From Chrysemys picta bellii (taxonomy: Eukaryota; Chordata; Testudines; Emydidae): 64,000 nt of DNA. Positions 9,755 through 19,112 of the stretch are shown here, piece by piece. The stretch's first letter is position 1; every line of letters begins with the position of its first letter. Location: assembly GCF_011386835.1 (NCBI RefSeq), contig NC_088804.1, positions 38,241,549 to 38,305,548 of the forward strand. The letters are read 5' to 3'. The position numbers and the translations under genes are program-made. Below the pieces are notes generated by a model, which saw only the letters and a program-made list of their open reading frames with translations, ran no database searches and was not told the DNA's origin.

Positions 9755-11050
9755 ATGGAGCCCGCTCAGATCACCATGGCAATTATGAGCACTATGAACA
9801 CCACGCGCATTGTCCTGGAGTATATGCAGAGCCAGAACATGCCAAAGCAAAACCAGGTGAGGAGGCGATTGCAGCGCGGCGACAAGAGTGATGAGGAAAT
9901 TGACATGGACATAGACCTCTCACAAAATACAGGCCCCAGCAATGTGCAAATCATGGTGTTACTGGGGGAGGTTCATGCCATGGAATGCCGATTCTGGGCC
10001 CGGGAAACAAGCACAGACTGGTGGGACCGCATCGTGTTGCAGGTGGGGGACAATTCCCAGTGGCTGCGAAACTTTCGCATGCGTAAGGGCACTTTCATGG
10101 AACTTTGTGACTTGCTTTCCCCTGCCCTGAAGTGCCAGAATACCAGGATGAGAGTAGCCCTCACAGTTGAGAAGCGAGTGGCGATAGCCCTGTGGAAGCT
10201 TGCAACGCCAGACAGCTACCGATCAGTCGGGAATCAATTTGGAGTGGGCAAATCTACTGTGGGGGCTGCTGTGATCCAAGTAGCCAACGCAATCAAAGAC
10301 CTGCTGATATCAAGAGTAGTGACTCTGGGAAATGTGCAGGTCATAGTGGATGGCTTTGCTGCAATGGGATTCCCAAACTGTGGTGGGGCGATAGACGGAA
10401 CCCATATCCCTATCTTGTCACCGGAGCACCAAGCCACCGAGTACATAAACGGCAAGGGGTACTTTTCAATGCTGCTGCAAGCCCTGGTGGATCACAAGGG
10501 ACTTTTCACTAACATCAATGTGGGATGGACGGGAAAGGTACATGATGCTCGCGTCTTCAGGAACTCTGGTCTGTTTCAAAAGCTGGAGGAAGGGACTTTC
10601 TTCCCGGACCAGAAAATAACCGTTGGGGATGTTGAAATGCCTATCGTTATCCTTGGGGACCCAGCCTACCCCTTAATGCCATGGCTCATGAAGCCGTACA
10701 CAGGCAGCCTGGACAGTAGTCAGGACCGGTTCAACTATAGGCTGAGCAAGTGCCGAATGGTGGTGGAATGTGCATTTGGATGTTTAAAAGCGCGCTGGCG
10801 CAGTTTACTGACTCGGATAGACCTCAGCGAAGCCAATATTCCAATTGTTATTGCTGCTTGCTGTGCACTCCACAATATCTGTGAGAGTAAGGGGGAGACA
10901 TTTATGGCGGGGTGGGAGGTTGAGGCAAATCGCCTGGCCGCTGATTACGTGCAGCCAGACACCAGGACGGTTAGAAGAGTACAGCAGGGCGTGGTGCGCA
11001 TCAGAGAAGCTTTGAAAACGAGTTTTGTAACTGGCCAGGCTACGGTGTGA
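9755..11050 (+). CDS. Harbinger DDE transposase, open reading frame
   Basis: This 431-residue frame is a PIF/Harbinger transposase of the HARBI1/DDE_Tnp_4 family, which cuts and rejoins element ends in the nucleus. Residues 1-75 are variable with an acidic stretch (about 46-55). A helical helix-turn-helix-like region covers about 134-190. The catalytic core follows: Asp214 in GAIDGTHI, His263-Asp264 in KVHDARVFRNS, Asp302 in GDPAYP and Glu338 in VVECAFG, so the whole DDE triad is present. CCALHNIC (369-376) matches the conserved C-terminal motif. It is longer than HARBI1 (about 350 residues) because of the N-terminal extension. The chosen ATG lies in GGTATCATGG; a second ATG with a stronger context is eight codons in. 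There is no intron, and a poly(A) signal follows at 11164. No stop or frameshift interrupts it. Activity cannot be judged from sequence alone. Confidence 0.93.
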   Translation: MEPAQITMAIMSTMNTTRIVLEYMQSQNMPKQNQVRRRLQRGDKSDEEIDMDIDLSQNTGPSNVQIMVLLGEVHAMECRFWARETSTDWWDRIVLQVGDNSQWLRNFRMRKGTFMELCDLLSPALKCQNTRMRVALTVEKRVAIALWKLATPDSYRSVGNQFGVGKSTVGAAVIQVANAIKDLLISRVVTLGNVQVIVDGFAAMGFPNCGGAIDGTHIPILSPEHQATEYINGKGYFSMLLQALVDHKGLFTNINVGWTGKVHDARVFRNSGLFQKLEEGTFFPDQKITVGDVEMPIVILGDPAYPLMPWLMKPYTGSLDSSQDRFNYRLSKCRMVVECAFGCLKARWRSLLTRIDLSEANIPIVIAACCALHNICESKGETFMAGWEVEANRLAADYVQPDTRTVRRVQQGVVRIREALKTSFVTGQATV

Positions 11051-11163
11051 AACTTCTGTTTGTTTCTCCTTGATGAACCCTCCGCCCCCCCGCCCCGGTT
11101 CACTCTACTTCCCTGTAAACTAACCACCCTCCCCTCCCCCCTTCGAGCACCGCTTGCAGAGTC

Positions 11164-11169
11164 AATAAA
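11164..11169 (+). promoter_or_regulatory. Polyadenylation signal of transposase transcript
   Basis: AATAAA lies 114 bp after the transposase stop codon and is followed by T-rich sequence. A convergent TTTATT (AATAAA on the minus strand) at about 11198 could serve the opposing MYB gene. Confidence 0.7.
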
Positions 11170-11303
11170 GTCATTGTTACTTCACATTCATGCATTCTTT
11201 ATTAATTCATCACACAACTAGGGGGATAACTGCCAAGGTAACCTGGGAGGGTTTGGGAAGGAGGGAAGGAAAAGGACACACTGCAGTTTAAAACTTTAAA
11301 ACT

Positions 11304-11815
11304 TTAACTCTTATTGAAGGCCAGCCTTCTGATGCTCGAGCAATCATCTGGGGTGGAGTGACTGGGTGGCCAGAGGCCCCCCCACCGCGTTCTTGGGTGT
11401 CTGAGTGAAGAGGCTATGGAACTTGGGGAGGAGGGCTGTTGGTTACACAGGGGCTGTAGCGGTGGTCTCTGCTCCTGCTGCCTTTCCTGCAGCTCAACCA
11501 TACACTGGAGCATATCAGTTTGATGCTTCAGCAGCCAGAGCATCGACTCTTGCGTTCTGTCAGCAAGCTGACGCCACCTATCCTCTTCAGCCCGCCACTT
11601 GCTCTTTTCAGCCGCGATTCAGCCTGCCTCTCCTCTCGTTCACATTGTGCTTTTTTGCACTCTGACATTGACTGCCTCCATGATTCTGCTGTGCTTTGTC
11701 AGCGTGGGAGGACATGTGGAGCTCCGAGAACATATCATCCCGAGTCCGCCGTTTTCTCCTTCTAATCTTCACTAGCCTCTGTGAAGGAGAAACATTTGTA
11801 GCCGGTGGAGGAGAA
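11304..11815 (-). pseudogene. MYB-like accessory protein, exon 2, frameshifted
   Basis: On the minus strand three reading frames in succession give one plausible protein tail. First comes a basic stretch with KIRRRKRRTRDDMFSEL (about 11800-11682). Then, after a one-base loss near 11681, comes a charged segment with CEREERQAESRL. After another near 11605 comes AEEDRWRQLADR and the last 79 residues with QERQQEQRPPLQPL, ending at 11304. The charged, glutamine-rich helix resembles the C-terminal tails of MSANTD/MYB partners of Harbingers. A pyrimidine-rich run before about 11765 ends in CACAG, but splicing there does not keep the frame from exon 1, so the acceptor is uncertain. I read this as a recently decayed exon. 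Confidence 0.65.
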
Positions 11816-12241
11816 GGGAGAGGTGGTTAAAAAAGACAGATTTTAGAGAACAATGGGTACACTCTTTCACGTTAAATTTTGCTGTTCGCATTACACAGCA
11901 CATGTGCTTTCGTTACAAGGTTGCATTTTTCCTCTTATATTGAGGGCCTGCCAGTTTGGTGTGAGAGATCACTCGCGCAGTGCCAGGCAACAGATTTCGG
12001 CTTGCAGGCAGCCATGGTAAGCCATAGTCTTTTGGCTTTTTTAACCTTCTTAACATGTGGGAATGGTTTCAAACAGTAGCGCCCTCATTTCCCATACCAA
12101 GCACCCATTGGGTTGGCCATTTAAAATGGGTTTGCAATGTAAAAGGAGGGGCTGCAGTTTCCGGGTTACTGTGCAGCACAAACCCAACTACCCCCCCAAC
12201 CCAATTCTCTGGGATGATCACTTCACCTCCCCCCCCACCAC

Positions 12242-12628
12242 GTGGCTAACAGCGGGGAACATTTCTGTTCAGCCGAGCAGGAATGGGCACCTCTGAATGT
12301 CCCCTTAATAAAATCACCCCATTTCAACCAGGTGACCGTGAATGATATCACTCTCCTGAGGATAACAAAGAGAGATAAGGAATGGACGTTGTCTGCATGC
12401 CAGCAAACACTGGGAACATACGCTGCCATGCTTTGTTATGCAATGATTCCAGACTACATGCTACTGGCCTGGCGTGGTAAAGTGTCCTACCATGGTGGAC
12501 GGGATAATGCAGCCCTCCCCAGAAACCTTTTGCAAAGGCTTTAGGAGTACATGAAGGAGAGCTTTCTGGAGATGTCCCTGGAGGATTTCTGCTCCATCCC
12601 CACACACGTTAACAGACTTTTCCAGTAG
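12242..12628 (+). CDS. Uncharacterised third frame in Harbinger, one internal TAG
   Basis: This plus-strand frame runs opposite the MYB intron. It begins at a GTG (GTGGCTAACAGC), is open to a TAG at 12542-12544, and continues in the same frame for 27 more codons to a TAG at 12626-12628. The internal stop sits in CTTTAGGAG, one change from Trp. Features include MLCYAMIPDYMLLAWRGK, a probable helical segment, and EMSLEDFCSIPTHVNRLFQ. No family is recognised. An ATG in excellent context (GCAGCCATGG at 12010-12019) is followed at once by a donor-like GTAAG, so a spliced start is possible. It may be a lost third gene of the element or just non-coding conserved sequence. Confidence 0.35.
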
Positions 12629-12716
12629 CTGTACTGGCCGCAATTGCCAGGGCAAATTAATCATTAATCATTAAACACGCTTGCTTTTAAACCATGTGTA
12701 ATATTTACAAAGGTAC

Positions 12717-12722
12717 ACTCAC
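12717..12722 (-). promoter_or_regulatory. Splice donor of MYB-like gene
   Basis: On the minus strand CTG is followed by GTGAGT, a strong U1-type donor. The coding character of the frame fades beyond it. Confidence 0.65.
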
Positions 12723-13287
12723 CAGAGGTCCCTTGTGTGCCCTCAAGGTCTGGGAGCACGCCTTGGGTGAGTTCGGGGGTTACTGGTTCCAGGTGCAGGG
12801 TGATAAACATATCCTGGCTGTTGGGGAAACCGATTTCTCCGCTTCCTTGCTGTGAGCTATCTTCCTCGTACCCCGAACCCGCTTCCCTGTTGCGTGATTC
12901 TCCATTGATGGAGTCAAAGCACACGGTTGGGGTAGTGGTGGCTGCACCCCCTAGCTTGGCATGCAGCTCCGCGTAGAAGCGGCATGTTTGCGGCTCTGCC
13001 CCAGACCTTCCGTTTGCCTCTCTGGCTTTGTGGTAGGCTTGCCTTAGCTCCTTAATTTTCACGCGGCACTGCTGTGTGTCCCTGTTATGGCCTCTGTCCT
13101 TCATGGCCTTTGAGACTTTTTCTAATATTTTGCCATTTTGTTTACTGCTACGGAGTTCAGCTAGTACTGATTCATCTCCCCATATGGCGAGCAGATCCTG
13201 TACCTCCTGTTCCGTCCATGCTGGAGCTCTTTTGCGATCCTGGGACTCCATCATGGTTACCTGTGCTGATGCGCTCTGCGTGGTCAC
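12723..13287 (-). CDS. Harbinger MYB/SANT-like accessory protein, exon 1
   Basis: The minus-strand frame starts with ATG at 13287 and encodes a MYB/SANT-like (trihelix, MSANTD-type) DNA-binding domain at about residues 20-113: Trp24, Trp36, a basic CRVKIKELRQAYHKAR helix and a closing TCRFYAELHAKLG. A Ser/Gly/Glu-rich linker follows. In the characterised zebrafish Harbinger the MYB-like partner binds element ends and brings the transposase into the nucleus. Exon 1 should end at 12723, where CTG is followed by a consensus GTGAGT donor; codon 189 (Gly) is split there. Read unspliced, the frame runs on 18 residues to a stop at 12664. Exon 1 has no stop, but exon 2 is damaged, so a full product is unlikely. 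Confidence 0.8.
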
Positions 13288-13600
13288 CTGTGGTCTCCAC
13301 GCTGGGCAAACAGGAAATGAAATTCAAAAGTTCGCGGGGCTTTTCCTGTCTACCTGGTCAGTGCATCTGAGTTGAAAGTGCTGTCCAGAGCGGTCACAAT
13401 GAAGCACTGTGGGATAGCTCCCGGAGGCCAATAACGTCGAATTCCGTCCACACTACCCCAAATCCGACCCGCAAAGGCCGATTTTAGCGCTAATCCCCTC
13501 GTCAGAGGTGGAGTAAAGAAACCGGTTTAAAGGGCCCTTTAAGTAAAAAAAAAGGGCTTTGTCGTGTGGACGTGTCCAGGCTTAATTCGATTTAACGCTG

Positions 13601-13636
13601 CTAAATTCGACCTAAACTCGTAGTGTAGACCAGGCC
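13601..13636 (-). repeat. Right terminal inverted repeat of Harbinger
   Basis: Read on the minus strand, this matches the left end through GTCTACACTACGA and AGGTCGAATTTA. The adjacent subterminal sequence around 13440-13560 has CCGGTTTAAA and CGATTTTAGC motifs comparable with those next to the left end. Confidence 0.8.
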
Positions 13637-13639
13637 TTA
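13637..13639. repeat. Right TTA target-site duplication of Harbinger
   Basis: TTA immediately follows the right terminus (AGTGTAGACCAGGCC) and matches the left copy at 8768-8770. Confidence 0.9.
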
Positions 13640-14369
13640 GTCTCACTGTCTTGAGATCTCTCATGAAACACAACAACCTGATTCTTTTCCTATTCACGCC
13701 AGTATCTTAATTAAAAGATCAAGACAACTCTGTAAAACACTTAGCTCATCATGGGGCACTCCCCTTCAGGCAACAGAAGAGACTGGTATTACTTATTTCA
13801 TAATACTGTGCGAAAGTGTGCCAGAGAGATAAGGTCCAAACAAAGTAGCTATCAAAACTTGCCCATCCTGGGTGGTCATTTTCTGAAGATTCACCCAGCA
13901 CTTAAGAATTTTATTGCAGTTATTATAGTTTTATAGCCATTTTGTTTCAGCAGTACTTTGACTTTTGCACATTTCGTATTAGAAATATGTTAGGGTTCCA
14001 TTCTGAAGAGGTTATTTAATGTCTACCTTAAACTCTCTCCTTACATGTGGGCTCAAGGTTGTCATTGTTAATTAGCATGACATTATTTTTATGTAAAAGC
14101 TCCTGTCTCAGGTCAGACAATGCTGTCAATGCATCAACATGCCCTTAAACAAAGATAATTAAGAAATAAAAATTGTAGGCCTCATCTATTCCAGGGATTG
14201 GTCTTGATTTCAGACAGCAGTGGCAGCAACAGGTGTGAACTCCAAGTGTGCACCAATAGAGTCCACGTCAAGTTTCAAAACAGTGAAATTAAGGCTTTTC
14301 CTGTCTCTGATGATGCACTATTGTTGCTTTTTATCTAAGGTACTTATTCCATGGTAATAGCCCATAGCC
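13640..14369. other. Unique AT-rich sequence, no gene recognised
   Basis: This is the right flank of the Harbinger. No repeat family or coding frame is supported. Confidence 0.5.
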
Positions 14370-14575
14370 AAGCACCTCTCAAGCTTTTAATGTATTTATC
14401 CTCACAATACCCCTGTGAGACAGGGAAGTATTATTCCCATTTTACAGATGGGGAACTGAAGCAAAAAGAGACTAAGAGACTTGCCCAAGGTCACACAGGA
14501 AGTCTGTGGCAGAGCAGTCAGTTGAACCTGGATTTCCCAAGTGCATCCTAACTGTTAGGCCATCCTTCCTGTCTA
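14370..14575 (+). repeat. MIR/CORE-SINE-like copy
   Basis: The best SINE copy in the window: CCCATTTTACAGATGGGGAA, then GACTTGCCCAAGGTCACACA and GCAGAGCAG, the conserved core known from MIR-related SINEs. It serves as the reference for the weaker copies listed elsewhere. Confidence 0.7.
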
Positions 14576-15139
14576 GCCCCAATTTTAGCAGTCCATGTAA
14601 TCTCCAGTGCAAACAAACATTATGATTGCTGACTGCAGGTCTGTTGAAGATTTAGAGTTTATGGCTTCTTTAAGTTTCCCACAATGTTTACTATTACAGT
14701 GCCTTCACTTATCTTCTCAGATCTCAATCCACCATCTATTGGACTTGAGCTGTGCAAGCAACATTCATTTCAGGCCCTACTGAAATGCACATTTGCCCAA
14801 AATATATCCATTTCGGAAATCCAAGAAGGCAGGGGAGGAGGAAAGAAAACCACTTGAATTTTACACACATGAAATATATTGGACGTGATGTCTGTAAGGT
14901 GGCCCTGCCACTCCAGAGTAATGTGGCTTCTGTAGCACACAGAAAAGAAAATATTTCCATCACCCCCACAAAAATATGCATTTTTTTCTGTATGTTACAG
15001 TAGAGTCCCACTTAAACCTTTAAATCAGAAAATAATATATTTTCAGGGACAGCATCCCAGAAATTCTAGAGCAGTAAGATGTGCTAGCCAACTAAAGTGA
15101 ATATATTAAACACGAACTGTTTTTGTGAGGGTTATGTTA
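14576..15139. other. No feature recognised
   Basis: Unique AT-rich DNA. Confidence 0.45.
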
Positions 15140-15335
15140 TTTAGAAGTTTAAGGTACTGAGAGTTTTTAACCTCAACTCTAGTTTTTAACAAAAGGTGTT
15201 CTATTTCATCCCTCTCTTCTTCTGTCCATTTGTTTCCTGGCTTCTGAGATTTGAAGTTCTTAGAGGCGGGGACTGTCTCACTCTGTGTTTGGACCGCACC
15301 TAGCACATTATGATGGATGCTACTAGAGCACGAAT
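15140..15335 (-). repeat. Ancient amniote SINE/LINE tail
   Basis: GCGGGGACTGTCTCACTCTG, then GACCGCACCTAGCACATTAT resembles 54190-54350 (GCAGGAACTGCTCTTATTCT, ATCTAACACACTGGGGCC), pointing to one dispersed family. The overlapping 95-residue minus-strand frame has no recognisable domain. Confidence 0.45.
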
Positions 15336-16052
15336 AGTTAATCTCACATTCGATGGGACTGGCAAACTGGTTTGAATAAGAAAAAAAATTCAAATGCAGC
15401 CTTGAAGTAGAGAGGACTTCAGTTGCAAAGATCAGAGCCCCTGATTTGGGGATTTGGTTCAGCCCTTTTTAGAGGATGGGCTAGCCACAAAAGTCCAGAT
15501 CTACATTTTCAGACTCTGGAGTTTTGGCTCAGGCTTCTCTCTAAATTCTACACTTATCACCTATTATTTAGCACTCAGAAATGTATTAGGTTCCTCACAA
15601 TACCTGATCCCTGCACAAGAGAGCATACCATACACATTTAACACATGACAACTGATGGTCATCAATACACAAGTGAGCAGAGGGGGACGGACAGAGGAAG
15701 GACAATGGTAAATTCAGTTACGCAAAGTAATACACATCTGGATTACTCTGGTTCCTTACTGTCCTTCCCACCCTTTTTACAACTTTGTCTAGTTACCCTT
15801 CTTCCCTCTCAATTCCCAGAGACAAGGTGGCAGAACTGACTTTTTAAGAACAACAAGAATGTGGCATGGGAGGTTTGGATCATTTATTTTCCTTCGTGTT
15901 TACTTTCACCCACCTGCCCACGGTCCAGCCACGATGAGAAGGACTGCTGTTGGGTTAACGTGGCCCAATCAGGAGCAAGAATTACTAGATCTCACACAAG
16001 CAAGGCTGCTCCTGTGAGATTTCCTGACTAGTTTTGCAGGTATAGTCAAGTC
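15336..16052. other. No feature recognised
   Basis: Unique sequence without a supported frame. Confidence 0.45.
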
Positions 16053-16340
16053 TACTGAGAAGAAAGGGACCAAACTGATTTAATTCCAATCTGAAATCTT
16101 TTCTGTGCACTATAAATATGCTCCTAGGAGAAAATTCTTATCGCCTCTAACAATAGGTGATGCCCAAACTTACAAGGTTCAGCATCTGGCTTCATTTAAG
16201 TGCTGAGATGCTGAACCTTGTAAGTTTGGACATCACCTATTGTTAGAGAGGATAAGAATTTTCTCCTAGGAGCATATTTATAGTGCACAGAAAAGATTTC
16301 AGATTGGAATTAAATCAGTTTGGTCCCTTTCTTCTCAGTA
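16053..16340. repeat. Near-perfect palindrome, 2 x 135 bp
   Basis: The left arm 16053-16187 and right arm 16206-16340 are reverse complements of equal length with no indel. I count about three mismatches (one near GATGCCCAAAC, two near TTATCGCCTC). The loop is 18 nt (16188-16205). The outer ends read TACTGAG and CTCAGTA, so a TA-target fold-back element is possible. A transcript through it would form a very long duplex hairpin. There is no coding frame. Confidence 0.95.
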
Positions 16341-16701
16341 TATGAAGATACTAGAGATATTACATGGATGTCCATTGCCCCAGTAAGAGTAGAAATCAGC
16401 AATTTTATTACTTCTTTGTAGCATCAGAATGATTAGAACGCTCCAAAGGCAGGGTTTTCATGCACTTCCATCTCTTAAAACCTACTATAATCACCCATGG
16501 GAAAACAAATCAAAACCCCTTGAACTTCTACTCATAGTGGAAAGGAAAGAGGAATTAAGAGTCCTGCTCCCTTAGCACTAGTCAGGCCCGTGCAGTTCTT
16601 AGCCTTCCCTCTTCTCTCCCCTCATCCACTTCTTCCTGTTGCGGGGGAAGTCAGTGGGCAAAGGTGCCAGAGGGCCATCTACCATACAAGTTCTGAATAG
16701 A

Positions 16702-16995
16702 GCTGGTTGGGAGTTTTTCAACTAGGGTGTTTTCTGGGGGGGGAGGGAGGTTAATGCTGATTCATTGAAACCAAAGCTTTTTGCAAAAAAAGAAGAAGAA
16801 AGGGTTGTTTCGACAAATTTCTTGACTCAAAGTTTTTAGAAAAAAGATTTGGAATCATTGCCACAAAATATTTCAGTTGATCCAAATGGGGTTTTTAATA
16901 ATTTTTTTTCCTGATTTGCAAAACTTTTCAAGATTTTGACTTTTTGTCCTGATTTGGGATGGGAAAAATTTTCAAACTGTTTGCACCTAGCTCTT
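16702..16995. repeat. AT-rich dispersed repeat (TTTTCAAMT-rich)
   Basis: The block carries repeated TTTTCAA, TTTCGACAAATTTC and CAAAACTTTTC words. Similar blocks lie at 19385-19610 and 48130-48520, suggesting a family of old AT-rich fold-back repeats. Confidence 0.4.
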
Positions 16996-18604
16996 GTTCT
17001 GAAGCCCACAGTGCTGCTGCCTTTATCTGGTGCTTCAGTTGCTGCCCTGGTTTTTCCGCTTTTTTGCCGCAGGGCTGTGTTCCAGCAACCTCAGCAACTG
17101 GCATCATGATTCATGAATCTGATGTGTGCAGCACTGCTAGTTAAATCGAAGCACCAAGTATCTCCCACTTGGCACCCCGCATTTGAAATGTTTCTACCCA
17201 AAGCAATCCTATTTTATGGGTTGTTTTGGATGCCAGGGAGCTTGTACGTCATTTCCTGGAAAAGCCCACATTTTAACAGAGCACACTCGTTTAGGGTTGA
17301 CAGAACTTATGACAACTTGGCAAGCATGTGGTATGGCAAAAGATGCACACCACAAAGTGTTTTCCTCGGCAATGCCCGTGTCCCCAAAGCAAAGCAGCCA
17401 CCTGATCTTTTTGCTGAATAAATTAATGCCAAGCTGGAACTTGACGGTGTTCACAGGCTCGGAGAATCAAAACCAAAGAATTTCTCATGCCCTATATTTG
17501 CACTGAGTCAGATACATTTTAATTCTACCGTGAGCCAGCTTGCATTTGACTGAATTTCACTCAGAACACATACTGCCTCATAAAGACTGTGGCCCAGTCA
17601 TGAAATGCTATTAATTAATTATGCACACTCTTTTTCTGAAACTGACAAACATTTCTGCTTCTAACCATCTTTCAGCTACCACCGGCATTTAACTAATTTC
17701 TCAGGAATGACCTCAGGCAAAGTGGTTACCACAGTGCGCGCCAAGGGAACTGGCAGTACTGACAGACTGCAGGCATGCTCAAATGAGATGACAGAGTAGG
17801 TGCTAAAAATTACCTGTAAAGCTCTCCCTTGCTGTTGAAAGTAACTTTAAATTATGATGAAGCATTTCCCGAAGCTTCTAAAATTTTAAAGAGACGCTGA
17901 CTCCAGAGGGATAACTCTGTAAGGCACTCGGGGGTTGACAGACACTTTGCGTATATATTCACATATACTATGTCTTTAGTATTTCTCTTCATTTCTAAAA
18001 TAATAGATATTGAATATTAATATAAATAACCACACAACCATTACATCCTCTGGCCACTCTTTCTTAACTTCTCCCCTTACTTCTCCCAGTTGTATTTCCA
18101 AAAGCACCCCAGATAACTCCATACTAGTCTGCCAGCCTTTACTACTTCCTCACCTGGCTTAAAATTCCAGCCCCACTGACGTCAATGGGAGTTTTGCCAT
18201 GGACTTCAACCCAGCCAGAATTTCCCCCCCTGCTGCCATTCTAGTCTCCCCACCCGCCCTCTCTCTCTCTTTCTACATAAACACATTCTCCTTGCCACGG
18301 AGCTACCATCTGTTACACTCGAGATCCAGTTGAAACTCACTGGGCTAAGTGTCAGCTTTGCACTGAAGGGATAATATCCTAGAACTACTGTAGCGATCTC
18401 ATTTCTAAATGAGCTTAGGTTTTGATTGGCAATACACAATACTTAATACAATTATCTTTGTTGTATGATGTAGCATAGCAGGGAGTGAGAGCCATTTGTC
18501 AGGAAAACAGTGTCAAAGTAATCGTATATATTTCCAACACACACCCCTTTATCAAAGCTAAATCTTTAACAGATCTGTTAGCAGTGCCATTCTTAACAAG
18601 TGCT
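16996..18604. other. Mostly unique sequence
   Basis: No gene is supported. At 18165-18215 a short palindromic repeat (CCACTGACGTCAATGGGAGT) occurs, a form of the GTCAATGGGAGT family found also near 20725 and 37835. Confidence 0.45.
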
Positions 18605-18699
18605 GAAAGATTAGATTTCAGAAGGGTAGCCATGTTAGTCTGTATCAGCAAAAACAAGGCGGAGTCCTTGTGGCACCTTAGAGACTAACAAATTTATTT

Positions 18700-18742
18700 G
18701 GGCATAAGCTTTCGTGGGCTAAAACCCACTTCATCAGATGCA
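18700..18742 (-). ncRNA. Hammerhead-like motif, copy 1
   Basis: On the minus strand CTGATGA is followed by GTGGG, a UUUUA loop, CCCAC and GAAA, then GCTTATGC, which can form a tiny stem III. Against a working ribozyme: there is one extra A after CTGATGA, no clear stem I partner, and GCC stands where GCT would be needed before the cleavage site. Confidence 0.35.
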
Positions 18743-18800
18743 TGAAGTGGAAAAACTTGTCACCATCAAATTAGGCCCGAATCTGAGAGTGGCGTGGTCT

Positions 18801-18992
18801 CTACAAAAAATAGTTTTCCTCTGTTGATACGCACACCTTCTTGTCAACTGTTGGCAATGGGCCACATCCACCATGACTGAATTGGCCTTGTTAGAACTAC
18901 AAAAAGTAATTTTCCCTCTGTTGATATTCACCCCTTCTTGTCAACTGTTGGAAATGGGCCACATCCACCCTAATTGAATTGGCCTCGTTAGC
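18801..18992. repeat. Two tandem 96-bp units
   Basis: Both units run from CTACAAAAA through TTGTCAACTGTTGG and GGGCCACATCCACC to GAATTGGCCT. They lie between the inverted terminal blocks of the Penelope-like element. Confidence 0.85.
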
Positions 18993-19078
18993 ACTGACCC
19001 CCCACTTGGTAAAGCAACTCCCAACTTTTCATGTACTGTATATTTATACCTGCCTACTGTATTTTCCACTCCATGCAT

Positions 19079-19112
19079 CTGATGAAGTGGTTATAGCCCA
19101 TGAAAGCTTATG
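19079..19112 (+). ncRNA. Hammerhead-like motif, copy 2
   Basis: CTGATGA, an imperfect stem (AGTGG with GCCCAT) and GAAAGCTTATGC in order. It is a mutated plus-strand version of the motif at 18700-18742. Confidence 0.25.

Larger units (their letters stand above)
8771..13636 (+). mobile_element. Near-complete PIF/Harbinger DNA transposon
   Basis: The element is 4,866 bp and is flanked by the triplet TTA at 8768-8770 and 13637-13639, the TWA target duplication expected for PIF/Harbinger. Its ends are inverted: the left end begins GGGTATGTCTACACTACGA and the reverse complement of the right end begins GGCCTGGTCTACACTACGA, with similarity continuing for about 35 bp through AGGTYGAATTTA. Inside are an open DDE transposase on the plus strand and a convergent MYB/SANT-like gene on the minus strand, the usual two-gene layout of vertebrate Harbingers. 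A third open stretch lies in the MYB intron. The element is richer in G+C than its AT-rich flanks. The intact target site, intact ends and open transposase suggest a fairly recent insertion, but the accessory gene carries frameshifts. Confidence 0.93.

Noticed and set aside
15106..15393. 95-residue minus-strand frame with an acidic C-terminus
   Set aside because: It covers an ancient dispersed repeat related to 54190-54350 rather than a gene.
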